This document shows positions 37,201 through 50,046 of a stretch of 64,000 nt of DNA, piece after piece. The notes beneath the pieces were generated by a model, which was given only the letters and a program-made list of their open reading frames with translations, was not told the DNA's origin and did no database searches. This DNA is from Manis javanica (lineage: Eukaryota; Chordata; Mammalia; Pholidota; Manidae), in assembly GCF_040802235.1 (NCBI RefSeq), contig NC_133159.1, positions 71,799,001-71,863,000 on the forward strand. Direction: 5' to 3'. The translations under genes and the position numbers were made by a program. Position 1 is the first letter of the stretch, and the number at the start of each line of letters is the position of its first letter.

Positions 37201-38599
37201 GATCCTCATTCTTTTTTTCCCAGCACGCAGCACTTGTTTTAGACATTGTCTATTGATCATAAAATAGATATTCTTCCAGTTTGTACTGACCACTCCTCCT
37301 CTGTACCAGTCTTTGGCCTGCTGTTCACTGACATCCATTTAGACTTTGACTTCTACCTCCTAGGATCACTCCCCCTTAAAAACTCCTATCACCTCTATTA
37401 GGACCATGAGCCATTTATTAGGCATTTATTTTGTGTACATGTGATAGTATTTACCTTTTAATGTCCTGTCGTTTCTTCAGTTAAGCTTTTCAATTGCCTT
37501 TTTTTAAAAAATCACCTTTAAAAAATATTTTTGCAGCGGAAATAGCAAAAAGAGGTTTGGAATCCTCTCCTTTTTTTTTTCCTATCAGATTTTATGGATG
37601 AATTAGAAAATGATGTCATTTAACAGACATCCAATTTAACAGCTATATATGTAACTGCAGCCTCCTCAAAGAAAAATGGAACTAGGTTGGAGTCTTCTGT
37701 GGTTTTCTATCCTCAAAGAGGCATGAAGATGTTCAGCCAAGCACAAATCTCTCATCACTTGCAGCCACTGAATGCATGAAGTCACAGGGGTCAAGAGTCT
37801 ACAGTGAACCCACTTTGGAACCATCCATATCACTGGTGCTTTTAATTAAACAGTTGCTACTCTTTGCCAAGTGCCTGCACACCCCCATGTTCAAGATTCA
37901 GTCCTTCACCTTGACTGCCCATCATAAAATTTCCAGGGGAAGGAACAAAGCTCTCATTCCCTACTGAGACTGATTCAACTTTGTTTTTCCAGGCTGAGAC
38001 CACGTACAGGTGACAGGGGTCACACAGGGAGAGCTGAAGGCAGAGCCAGGATGACAAACCATGGGTTTGGATTCTAAGATCTCCCCTCGGCCCTCACAGA
38101 TGTTTTGGCCCTCTAGACAGCTATCCTTTTGTAGAATCAACCTATGATTGTTTTTAAGAGGAAGTTCTTCTCTAATAGTGTGAAGTTTATTCTTTTTTTT
38201 TTCTCTTTGGCACAAATCTTCACACACTGAGATCAGGTCCTATTGTTGGATTTTTCTGTTGTGTGTGTGTCAGGGGAGAGGGTATGGAAATATGAGTTAA
38301 ATGCAAATTTCCTGTTCTCTGAGAATCATAATGATTTTTGGTAACTCAAACTATTTTAATAAGCAATTTTAGCATGGCAAATGAATTTCATAATGGCATT
38401 CAAGTTAGGTATTGTAAATTAACAGTGTTGAACTCTAGGCAGCAAAATGGTAAGGAGTTTCTAGCTTCCAATGACTTTAATCTGGATACTTTCTCTACTT
38501 CTACTGCTACTCGGACTGTGTTCTTTTGTAGCTGTACTACACAGTGGTTGGCTTCTGAGGGTGAACTTCCTTCAGGATTCTACAGCAGATGCTTTGGGA

Positions 38600-38800
38600 A
38601 GTTGCAGGGATGTTTGAAGGCAGTGGCAGTGTCATCTGTGCACTGGAATCACCTGTTTTCACCTGTGGATGTTTTCAAAACTGCAGTTGCTTGGGATACA
38701 TCCCAGACCCAGAACTGCATTATTTCTGAGACAGTGCAGTTTCAGAAAGTTCCTCAGGTAACGTTAAGCCACAGCTCTCATCAGAAAACCACTGATTTAA
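38600..38800 (+). repeat. MER5A-like element
   Basis: CATCTGTGCACTGGAATCAC, GGATACATCCCAGACCCAGA and GCAGTTTCAGAAAGTTCCTC match MER5A, in the middle of a long accidental reading frame. Confidence 0.5.
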
Positions 38801-40158
38801 GGTCAGTTAGAGACTTTTCTTTTGTAAGCAAGAGTCTTAGATTGAAAGGCTTCTTTAAAAAGTCATATGTTCAACCACCCAACAGACACTTAAATTCTGC
38901 CTACAACATTCCACTCTGTTGAATACTTTTTGATGTCCCATCATACACATGGACAGAAAGAATAGCATTTTAAATGTAATTTCTTACTTTTTCTTCTCCA
39001 AAATTTTCTTGAAAGCTCAAGAAAAAAATAGTATTATTACCTTTTTCCTACTTGGCCAATTTTGCCTGCTTCCTGCCTTGGAACCAGTGCTGAAATTCGG
39101 CATGGCTGTTTTGGTCTCACAGCTTCAGATTACTTATTGCCCTATCATGCCAAATCATTTTATTTTGTCCACCCTAGCCTTGTTGGCTTACAGCTCTGGG
39201 AATATTGTCAGATAAGGCAACTGCTGCCAGGAAAAGGAGCATAAACAGTTGTTACAAACTCAGAGGCTATTTGGTTTTTTGTTAGTTTCTTAATTCAGGC
39301 ATGGTTGATTAAAAAAAAGCACTGTTTTGTGGATGTGGTAAATACAACTGAAACAGACAAGCAGATAATAAGACTAAATTAGACTTACAATGGGATTGCC
39401 ATGTATGTCTTTCATAGAAGAGACTCAAAGTGGGAAATCTTGTGGCTACACACTATAATTCCCTGTGAGGATGACAAATAAATATGCGAAGTCTTTATTT
39501 TTCCATTTCAATCATCCTGTTCATGCCAGTTAGCTTTCATTCTGTCCTTTGGTTTTTGCTATTGATGTTCTAGTTGGTATTAAAGGAAATTCCAGGCAAT
39601 AAAATAACAAACAAAATTCAAAAACATTTAAGGGTTTTTCCACCTTCATTTTTCGTATGACCATCTATAAAATAACATGGATATTTTTGGACATAAAATC
39701 AATGCTGAAGCTGAGTCAAATGAGAGGAAATACAGTCTGAGTGACTTCTATTACATAGTTAGTTATTCAAAAGAAAAACATGCTGCTGTGCCCATGCTCT
39801 CATTCAAGGAATCTTACAAGTACAGTTAGTTATTTCAGGAAGTAGATAAGAAACCTAAAATTCATTTCCATTAGGATGCATTATGAGCATTTTAATTTAA
39901 AATTACACATCTACTGGAATTCCACTTACTATACTCCATCTCCATTTACACCACAAAGACACAAAACAATGGATTGATGACCTCATAATTCTTATCACAT
40001 CGTTTTAGTACTTCCACTAAAAGTTTAAAAAAATATTGTTATACAAAAGAATATAATTATTAAGAAAGGCCATTAAACAAACTGTGGATGCCAGAAAGAG
40101 AAAATAATTGGTCTTCTGCAGGTGTTAGGAAGGTGACGACGCTCCTCTTGCTGCCCGG

Positions 40159-40172
40159 CCAGCAGATGGCAC
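40159..40172 (+). promoter_or_regulatory. CTCF-like core motif
   Basis: CCAGCAGATGGCAC matches the CTCF core consensus CCASYAGRKGGCRS at all 14 positions. It sits in a short GC-rich island (about 40130-40250) in otherwise AT-rich intron 4 of DDAH1. Binding is not proven by a motif. Confidence 0.5.
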
Positions 40173-40551
40173 AGCCCAGCTACCTGCCAGTCCACAGCCC
40201 CTGGAGTTCCCAGCTCGAGAGATCAGCAGCTTCCTCATCTGATCGGTTTCAGGCAAGTTTTAGCTAAATGTTATTCTCCCCTTTCTCCCCTCCTTCCCTG
40301 TCTCCCTCCCTTTGTCTTCCTTCTCTCCTTCCCAGCTGACTGCAGGATGAATGCCACTAAAGAGACTAAAGAGATTGAGTTAAAAATCAATACCGTGAGT
40401 CCCTCTAGAGGGCAGGAATTACGATCTGTCCTCCTGTGATAGAAAGCATTTAATTAATCCAGGCTCCTGGAAGTCGATTTTGGCAAGGATCTAGAAGAAG
40501 AATGGATGAGATGCAGTGTAAAACTACTTTTCACCATGCCTTTTTCCTCCC

Positions 40552-40975
40552 CTAGTTATACTGAGGTATAACTGACAATTAAAAATGTACATATTTAAGG
40601 TGTACAAGGGCTGGGGGTGAAGAGGGGGTATGGGGAGATATTGATGAAAGAGTAAAAAGTTTCAGTTTTTTTATTTTCTTAGTTAAAACAACTGCTTAGT
40701 CTGTAGAAAAAACAGGCATCATATAGAAGGTAAAGCAGGACTTTGAGAGTTAGACCTACCTATTGGAGAATTATTTCTGTAAGTTAATCATCATCTACCT
40801 CCAGCAATACATGCCATTTTTTCCTAAACTTTAAAAATTAAAGTATAACATGCAAAGTGGCCCTCTGGACCATGACTCCTCCCCTTCTTAAAGTAACCAC
40901 TATTCTGACTTTTAACAGTGTAGTTTTGTCTCTTGTTTAACACTGAATGAAATAAAAGAATATGTTTTTGGAGAT
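40552..40975 (-). repeat. Old L1 3' fragments
   Basis: TATACTGAGGTATAACTGAC then TGTACATATTTAAGGTGTAC at 40558-40608 is the inverted L1M 3' end. TTAAAGTAACCACTATTCTG and CTTTTAACAGTGTAGTTTTG at 40890-40928 are the inverted L1M 3' UTR further in. Confidence 0.6.
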
Positions 40976-42619
40976 TGACATCTTTTGCTCAAGTTATCTT
41001 TGTGAGCAGCAGTTCCAGCTGTGCAGCAACTGGAGTTCTCAACTTCTTTGAGGGAGAAACATTCTTTCTTCAGGAGTACTAAGAGGTCTACTGCTTCTGC
41101 ATGAATTAATTAATCTTACACTATTTTCTTTTATAGCTAGGGGAGCAGAATGAAGGTGGTAGTTCCCCAGGGGCATGGAGGGAATGATGGAAAGTGAGGG
41201 AGAAAAACTACAGAAAGGGCAGGTTGCTCTAAATACTAATTTTGCTTAGATAATAGTATTTCTAGGGTAAGACTTAATGTTAAATAACTTAAGTAATTTG
41301 TTCAAATCATCCTAACCTCCAGAACTCTGATCATATCATGGTAAAATGCAGTAAGAATTGGTCCTCTCTTCCTTCCCTATATTAAATATGTTCTGTGCTA
41401 AATGTGTATTAAATGTACCCTGTATTAGTGTTCTGGGCTTTTTAGCAGAGTTGCTAATGTCTTCCTAGATGGATGATTTCATTTAAATATACAATGCACA
41501 CACTATTACATCTACTACAACCTAGACAGGTATGATGTCTATCTCCATAAGAACCTATTATGAACTGTTTCAAAGGCAAAAAGACTATCCAGTACTCTTG
41601 GGCTCTCAGCTTTGCCTGAGTAAGAAGCAGTTTTAGGCTCTGAAAGAAACAGGCAGTCACAGATGGGGAAGTCATCAAGCTCTCAGTGTGCAGCAGAGGA
41701 AGGCACAGTTCACCTCCAATTTAGATGCTATGCCCTCCAGAGAGAAGCTCCAGTGGCCAGGGGCTTCTCTATAGAGGAGGCAAGACTGAGATACCAAGAT
41801 TTGCAAGGGAAAAACACGTATCTGGGACTAAACTTCCCTGAGTCAGTTCAGATCCTGGATACCAGCAAAAAATGGGAAGAGGGGGATAGTTGGAGAGAGG
41901 GGAGGGGAAAGAGGAAGCTCAGCCAGAACAAATCCATGGGCAAAATAACTAGGAAAGCTTTCCCAATAGAAAAAGAATGGGCATAGAGTGGGATGGGCAA
42001 CTGGGGAGAGGGGAATCAGGGCCCAGGAAATCTGGTTCCAAAACTATGAGATCTTATTTAACATACTTTATTTAATCAGATTTCAGTATTTCCACTTATA
42101 GATGGAAAAAATAAAACCAATATGCTTTCATTACTTGGAGATGATGTATTTGTCTCTATCCATTTGTCTTCCTACCTATCTATGTCAGTATTTACATCTC
42201 CAAATTAGTAGTAGGACTTACCCCACTATCGATTTTATTTATTTTTCTAATATAGGCGCCAAAACTGTTCTCACATAAATAGGCAGTTCCTTTCACTAAA
42301 TCAGAATTTCATCAACTCACCTAGTTTCAACCTGAGAACATGCCCTCGTGGAGCTCACTGTTCTTCAGTTCAGTCTTTCTGTTTTCATTACCAGGGCCCT
42401 TTGAATGCTAGAAACATAACACATCCTTTGCCAACTCTATGGGCTCATGGTTTAGGAAGCACATTTGATGATGGAAAATACCATGTTCAGAGTGGGACTT
42501 GGTTTTCTTTTTCCAGCTCATCAACGGTCCTCCTTTTTGAATGCAGGGTCTTCCTATCTAATTTTTTATTTTTTTTGCAAAAGGAATGATAATCCAACAT
42601 CTCTGAAGTGATATGACCT

Positions 42620-42960
42620 TTCTGCCCAGAACCCTGCTCATGGAGATAAATTCATTCCTTTCCTCACTTTTAAGTCCCCACTTGCCTCTTCAGATTTCAC
42701 CTGCCACATCTAACTATATCTCCAGGATCCCACAAGAAAATATTGTGTTATTTCGCCTATTTTGCTCACATCTCATATATGTGCTTTGCTCAGTCTTTGT
42801 TTATACCATGTTCCCATCTGGAACATGCTGTCACTGAATCCCACCTTGCCAGACCCACATCTAGCTCCATTTTTCTCCATGAAGCTTTCTCTGAATATGC
42901 CTCAAGGATCCCTCAAGGATCCCTCAAGGATCACCATCTTCTCCTCTGAACAGCAGTTAG
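42620..42960 (+). repeat. L2 fragment with an 11-bp tandem repeat
   Basis: GTCACTGAATCCCACCTTGC, and TTCTCCATGAAGCTTTCTCT then GAATATGCC, resemble the L2 segment usually written as CTCCATGAAGCCTTCTCTGA. Right after it the unit CCTCAAGGATC is repeated three times without change at 42900-42932. Confidence 0.55.
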
Positions 42961-43779
42961 GGCTATTTCATATAAAGAAGTGCTAATTAACCATATTGTA
43001 TTATCTCTTAGTTTGTTAAGTGTCAGTTTCTCCAGGCTATTTGAATTAGGGACCTAGTCTACCCAGAGGAGGGTCTTTCTGCTATATACACAAAGGCACA
43101 GTGTAAGCCAGCTTCAGCCCTCTGCTTCCCTTGTAATCAATTTCAGACATGTGCAGACCAACCCTGCTGCCATCGACAGACACCAGTTAGTCTCTAAGGA
43201 GAAAAATAATCTTCCCAGATCCTCTGAGTGATACCATTCATCAAATGTTTTATTTTAAGACACCATCTTTTTTATGTGCAGAAAGTTGACATAGCCTTCC
43301 AGATAAAGCAGAACAAAAGACATTCCCTACAGAAAACACAGAAAAAGCCTCCACGCTCAAATTCTGAGGCAGATTGTTGAGTAGCAACTGTTAAAAGTCC
43401 TAGAAATACAAGCAAAGATACAGTTCGAGAAAACGAAGACAGTAAAACCAGGTGAGCTGGCTGAAGAAGTTGCATATAATACAGAGGGGAGGCAACTGGG
43501 AGGCAATGCTTGCTTTCCAGACAAACGGCATCCCGTCCAGCACTGAGGTAGAAGAGTAAAGATCTGAAAGGGCAAAACAATAAACTGTGCACCTTGGGGT
43601 ACACAGGTTTCCTCTCTTTGCCAAAGAGGAGTTTCTGTCTTTGGTCCTTTAGTAAGCCAGGCAGATTGTGCAGGACCACCTAACAGGAAGGGGCAGCAGA
43701 GCCAGTCCACCATTTAGTTTTAGCCTTGTGCCCTTGTTTGGATCACTTGATCTAGCTCTCATCTGCAAAATGGAGATCA

Positions 43780-44060
43780 TACCACCTCTCTCATTCATTT
43801 ATTCATCCATCCACCAGATTTTAGTGAGGGTCAAGCACAAAGGAGCTCAGTGGTCAGCCAGATAGACATGGTCTCTGCCAGATCATCTTACAAGGTTGTT
43901 AACTAGAGAGAAGGAAAGGGCCTTTGAACTACAAAGTACTGTAACACTGGAAGGTCTGTCAGTGGCTTATACTCCTGATGTAGCTGTGTGACCTGGGCAA
44001 TTCATAATTTTTCTGGGATTTCCTACTCTCATCTGTAAAATGAGAAAAATTCTTGTCCTA
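43780..44060 (+). repeat. L2 and MIR fragments
   Basis: TTCATTTATTCATCCATCCA with TCAGTGGTCAGCCAGATAGA and CATGGTCTCTGCC (about 43785-43880) is L2-like. TGTAGCTGTGTGACCTGGGC and CTACTCTCATCTGTAAAATG (about 43975-44045) are MIR. Confidence 0.55.
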
Positions 44061-44109
44061 AAATTTTAAGTATTCCAAATGCATATGAAGAAGTTAGGAT
44101 TTTTAGGTA

Positions 44110-44320
44110 TTTCTGAATCATGACTTTTTAAAACATTACGAAATAGTTAAGATACACAAAAGGATAAGAATAATGTAATGACGCCTTGTGTACCAACCAC
44201 CTGACTTAAGAGGAAACATTACAAGGAGCTCTACTGGTGATATGCCCTGTTTTCTCCAGAGGAAATAACTGCAATGAGTCTGGTGTTTATTATTCTGAAT
44301 CATGGCCTTTCTAGGAAACC
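44110..44320 (-). repeat. Old L1 3' UTR fragment
   Basis: Plus-strand TGTGTACCAACCACCTGACT, AGAGGAAACATTACAAGGAG and AGGAAATAACTGCAATGAGT resemble the inverted L1M 3' UTR. It lies in intron 4, about 230 bp downstream of exon 4 in gene direction. Confidence 0.5.
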
Positions 44321-44524
44321 TGGTGTATGAGTGAGAATGGTTCACCAGTGAAGAGTTCTTCCTACACTTAGGTGTTCCTGGCTCCTAAGGAATGTGAAGT
44401 CAAGACAATGTACATCAGAGAAAACTTAAGTAACAGGCTCTTCTCACCCTGCCATGCCTGCTTGCTGCCCACCCAGTAGACAGAATTAGAAAAAACATGT
44501 GGCAGGCATTGCCTGCTGCATTTA

Positions 44525-45575
<1,051 letters not shown>

Positions 45576-45714
45576 CTATTTCTTTATCTATAAATAACGA
45601 CCTGAAAGCATCATGGAGTTCTTTTCCTACCACAGAGGGCAGCTCCACTTGTACTCTGATGCCTGCTCCCTCTTGTACAAATCTGATTTCAAACGACTGT
45701 CCTTAGAAATAAAC

Positions 45715-45950
45715 TTTTTCAAATTTATTGAAGTAGAAAGTAAAATGGTGGTTTTCCGGGGCTGGAGGGAAGCGGTACAATGTTTACTGGGTGTGAAGTT
45801 TCAGCATGGGAAGAGGAAAGGTGCTAAAAGTGGATAGTGGTGATGGCTGCACAACATGGATATAGTTAATGCCTCTCAATTGAACACTGAAAAATGGTTA
45901 CATGATGAATTTAGTGTTATATGTGTTTTACCACAATAAGAGAATAAAGC
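45715..45950 (+). repeat. Old L1 3' end
   Basis: GTGGTGATGGCTGCACAACA, TGAACACTGAAAAATGGTTA and GTTATATGTGTTTTACCACA form the L1M terminal sequence, followed by an A-rich end. Confidence 0.75.
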
Positions 45951-46929
45951 TTTTATTTAGGCAATGATAAATAAAATGATAAGTACATCAATAATCTAAA
46001 ATCAGAAATTAAGTAATACCAATAAGTTCACAGTGCTTCCTTTTTTGTGTGTTTGTGTGTGTCCTAAAAGAACAATACTAGATTAAACATTCTTGATAAG
46101 GTCAGATTCCATTTCATAGAATGATGATGTAAAAACTGAAGAAACCATCTGCCTAAAGTGAGTTTAGTGCTGACTGGTCTTCAGGTCTGACTTCTAAGAG
46201 ATGTTTTTATAACTATACATCCATTCCATTCAAATCAAAACATCAAAGATGCTTTTTACAAAGTACTAAAGTTTAGGAGGATGGAATATTCCACTCATTA
46301 GTCTTTTCTGAAACTCTACAATTTTTGTTCTCAAAAGGCAGAACATTAAATAAGGTTTCCTAATTATAGGCAAACAAATAATTATAGTAGATAGTTAGGC
46401 AATACATAAACATGGTAATTCTTCCTCCTTTAATTCTTTGGAAAAGAACTCTACATGAAATGTGGAAACATTTTTGAAAAGAAATCAGTATACTTTTGCC
46501 CCAGACCATTAGGGTAAAGTATAAGATGAGCAGCCATTTAGAAAGAATTGCTTGATAGACATTACAAATGTTAAAACTTTAATCTTCATATGTCCTTGCA
46601 AAAGGGTTTATGCTATTGGCAGACGCAGGACTCTCTGAGGGCACATTGACAGTGCTTTTGGTAATGGTATGATTGTGAGTCCCTAAAGGAAATTCGCCAC
46701 ATACCAATCAAAATTTAAGTACGGGAGAGATCTTTTACTTTATAAAAGTATTAAAAAGGTCAGCTGGAATTTAAGAAGAATCAATTTTCCTTAGTTATTT
46801 TAAGATAAAAATATCTATAATTTACTCATAAAATTTCTATTTTAAGGAAAACATTTTGCAGTAAGCAAATTTAAACAAATTTATAATGGTGCTTGCACAC
46901 TATTTCCATTTTAAAAGACTAAGGGGAGA

Positions 46930-46964
46930 TTTAAAGAGATAAGCAAATTGCTTATCTCTTTAAA
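46930..46964. repeat. 35-bp near-perfect palindrome
   Basis: The left arm TTTAAAGAGATAAGCAA (46930-46946) is the exact reverse complement of the right arm (46948-46964), with a single A between. All 17 base pairs are Watson-Crick. It lies in plain intron 2 sequence. Confidence 0.97.
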
Positions 46965-47689
46965 AAGGAACATTACACTTGTGTTTCTTATAGCATGGTG
47001 GACTGTATTCCCTAACTGGCCTTCTTTGTGGAAATAACTGATGTGCTGGAATTAAAATATTTAAAAAATTGGGTTTGGTTGTTATGTCTCCTATCATTTT
47101 CTTCTGTACCAATTCACCCTCTTTTTCTTTTCCTTTCCTTTATCACTTCATTCTTCTGTAGGGGAAACCAGGTCATTTATCCTAATGACTATACAACATT
47201 CTAGATTTGGCTGGTTGCTTCCTTGTGCATCATCTAACATTAAACTGTTAAACTGTTCCTTTTTCCTTTGTATTTTTGGTAAATGTAATTTCTTGTAGAG
47301 GCTTAACTAGATTCTTGTTCAATTTTTTTTTGGATAGGACTACTTCAGAGGTGGGGCTGTGCTCTATTACATCACATGATGAGGCACGTGACTGGATTCA
47401 CATTTCCATGATACTAGAGTGATCACAGTGATCAGATGATATTATCTTGAATCCTCCATTATAAAGTTCCCCATTAGGCTTTCATATTAAGATTTTAACA
47501 TCTTTCCATGATCATTGCACAGATCTATTTATTTTATTAAGAATCTGCATTTACTGGCTAGAATTCTAAAAAGAAAAACTATCCTCAATCTAATATTTGG
47601 TCTACTTGAAATGGGATTCATAAAGGAAAGACAGGCTAAATGCTTGAGTCTTTCCTTCTCATGTCAGTTACCAGAGTAATGAGTTGATG

Positions 47690-49345
47690 TCTCAGCAGCT
47701 TAAGACAATGACCAAAGGGTTTTTAAAACAACATCATTATGCACTAATGAGTCAAAGAATAAATCTAATGGAAGACAGAAAACATTTAGAACCAGTAATA
47801 AATCATTCAGAATTAATGATTCATATCAAAACATGAAGGATCAGCTAAAGCAGTACTTGGAGGGAAAGATATAGCTTTAAATGCTTACATTAAGAAGAAG
47901 AAAGGTTCAAAATTAGAGACAAAATTCCAACTTGAAATGTAAGAAGAAAAGCATAGACTAACAACTAAGAAATCTGAAGGAAGGAAATAAAGATAGAAAC
48001 AGAAAGAGAAAAGGAAACATGTATGGGAAAGGGTTCAACAAAGCCAAAGCTCAGATGTTAAGATAACTAAATAGCTGTGAACACAGCTTGTTTTAGGTTC
48101 TTTGAAGAGATTTATGAAATTGACAGATCTCTGACAAGAAAAAAGAGAAGGCACAAATAAATGTTATGAATGAAGAGGGGCATGCTATAGCTGCTGTGAA
48201 GCTTAAAACAGATATCAAGAAGATATGAATAATTTTATACCCAACATTTTCAAAACTTAAATAAAACAGATAAAATTTTAGGAATTCACCAAAACTGACT
48301 CAGAAAAAACTTCAATAGTCATATTAACCATTAAAGAAATGGAATCAGTTTAAAATGTCCCTCCAAAGAAAGCACCAGGCTCAAAAGGCCTGTTTACACA
48401 TAAGTTCTAACAAAAGTTCAAGGAATGAGTGATATAAATAGCACTGATTCTGGAGAATAGAAACATAGGAAATAGTCCCTAATATATTTTATGAGGTTAA
48501 TGTAACTCTTTTTCCAAAGCCAGACAAGGATAACAAGAAAGAAAACTGACAGGCCACAGAAATAAAAGTCTTAAGAAAAATATCAGCTAACTAAATCCAA
48601 CACTATAGTAAAAAGAGAATATATCATGACCAAATTTTATTTCATCTTAGGGATGGAAGGTCAAATATCAGAAAATCAGTTAATATAATTAACCACATCA
48701 ATATATTAAAGAAGAAAATCATATAATCATTTCATAAAGTCAAAAAATGAGTTTATCACCTAAAATTCCATTTCTAGCTGTAGAAAAACTCTTATTCACA
48801 TCCCCAAGACACACACACACACACACACACAAGAATGTACATGAGCATTGAGGATAATAGACAAAAACCTGGAAGCACTCAAATATACATCAGTGGCAAA
48901 ATGAATAAAACCCTCATGGTGTATTCTTACATGGAATACCACACAACAGTGAAAATGAATGACTACAGCTACACCCATCTCACTGGATCAACAGCAGAAA
49001 AATCAACCTGAGAGTTCATATAATATGACCCTAATCATATAAAGCTATATCAGATGATCACAACTAAACAGCATATAATTTAGGAACACATATATTGAAA
49101 AACTCCAAGAAAACCAAGGTAATAATTAACATAAGATTCAGGGAGTGGTTACCTCAGGGTGGGAGGAGAAAGTGGTTGGGACAAGGGCTTCTATGGTCCT
49201 AGCAACGTCCTATTTCTTAAGCTTGGGGGTAGGTATCCAGGTGTTCATTTCATTATTGGTCTTTAAACTATACATAAACACTGTAAAACTCTTTTTTTTA
49301 TATGCTGTATATTTTACAAAAATAAAATTTTAAAGTGGAGGTGAG
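47690..49345 (+). mobile_element. Degraded L1M (ORF2 remnant plus 3' UTR)
   Basis: Decayed ORF2 sequence (AAAGCAGTACTTGGAGGGAA, then TAAATGCTTACATTAAGAAG; GAGGTTAATGTAACTCTTTT; AACCACATCAATATATTAAA) runs into a 3' UTR (GGAATACCACACAACAGTGA; GATTCAGGGAGTGGTTACCT) and ends near AAAATAAAATTTTAAAG. It has internal deletions, a short AC run at 48811-48830 and the 44-bp insertion at 48052-48095. It is antisense to DDAH1. Confidence 0.8.
48048..48095 (+). repeat. 48-bp repeat, copy 1 (inside L1 remnant)
   Basis: It begins AGCTCAGATGTTAAGATAA and ends AACACAGCTTGTTTTA. It matches 49999-50046 at 47 of 48 positions, in the same orientation. Here it interrupts L1 ORF2 between AAAGCT and GGTTCTTTGAAG. 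Confidence 0.95.
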
Positions 49346-49554
49346 TCTGTGTTATCTATTTAAGAGAAGTAGAATTGAAACAGTTCTGCCAGTGGCTGCT
49401 TGTTGGACTGACAGATTTCCCAGTGGAAGTAGAATGGGAAAACTGCTTCCCTTCTGACTGTTCCTGATCAATTATTTATGAAGCCCTGAGTTATGTAAGG
49501 AAGAAAACACAGCACATGGAAATCACTACAAATTTTGTTTCTTACCCAACACTG

Positions 49555-49695
49555 CTGAATCCCAAAACTGAGTGGTGATGATTGTACAATATTGTGAATG
49601 TAATTAATGCTACTTGAATTGTACACTTAAAAATGGTTAAGATGGTGAATTTTATGTTATGTGTATTTTACCACAATTTAACAAAAGGGAAAAAA
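49555..49695 (+). repeat. Old L1 3' end
   Basis: TGTGAATGTAATTAATGCTA, TGAATTGTACACTTAAAAAT and TTATGTGTATTTTACCACAA form the L1M 3' terminus with a poor A-tail. It is better preserved than the copy at 45715. Confidence 0.85.
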
Positions 49696-49998
49696 ATTGA
49701 GAATAGGAAAGAGGAGGCAGGACCAGACATTTGGTATGAATAAGGTGCCAAGTGGATAAAGATCTTGACATTCCCACACTACTTCAGTTTAAATAAAATA
49801 TTTTTAATATAGTGACTTCAGTATTGAGTATTATTTTTAAAAGTTTACAGATAGTGTCAAAAGCAAGGCTCAATGCTCACCTAATTAGAAGTTGGGGCAA
49901 AAATATTAGACTTGATGCTATGAAAAGACCTTTAACCAAAGAAAGAGGTGCCCAGTATAAGGTGTGCTATTAACACTGAGATTTTAGGGAATCTGTTT

Positions 49999-50046
49999 AG
50001 CTCAGATGTTAAGATACCTAAATAGCTGTGAACACAGCTTGTTTTA
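49999..50046 (+). repeat. 48-bp repeat, copy 2 (probable source)
   Basis: The same segment as 48048-48095 with one difference (C for A at the 19th base). Its surroundings show no L1 similarity that I can see, so this is more likely the original location. Confidence 0.9.

Noticed and set aside
38338-38373. Upstream extension of the 38374-38922 frame
   Set aside because: The frame opens at a TTG at 38338, which is not a usual mammalian start. The first ATG is at 38374.
43272-43713. Overlapping minus-strand frames of 118-135 codons
   Set aside because: Several frames are open at once with no recognisable domain. They lie in DDAH1 intron 4 with no splice context. Chance.
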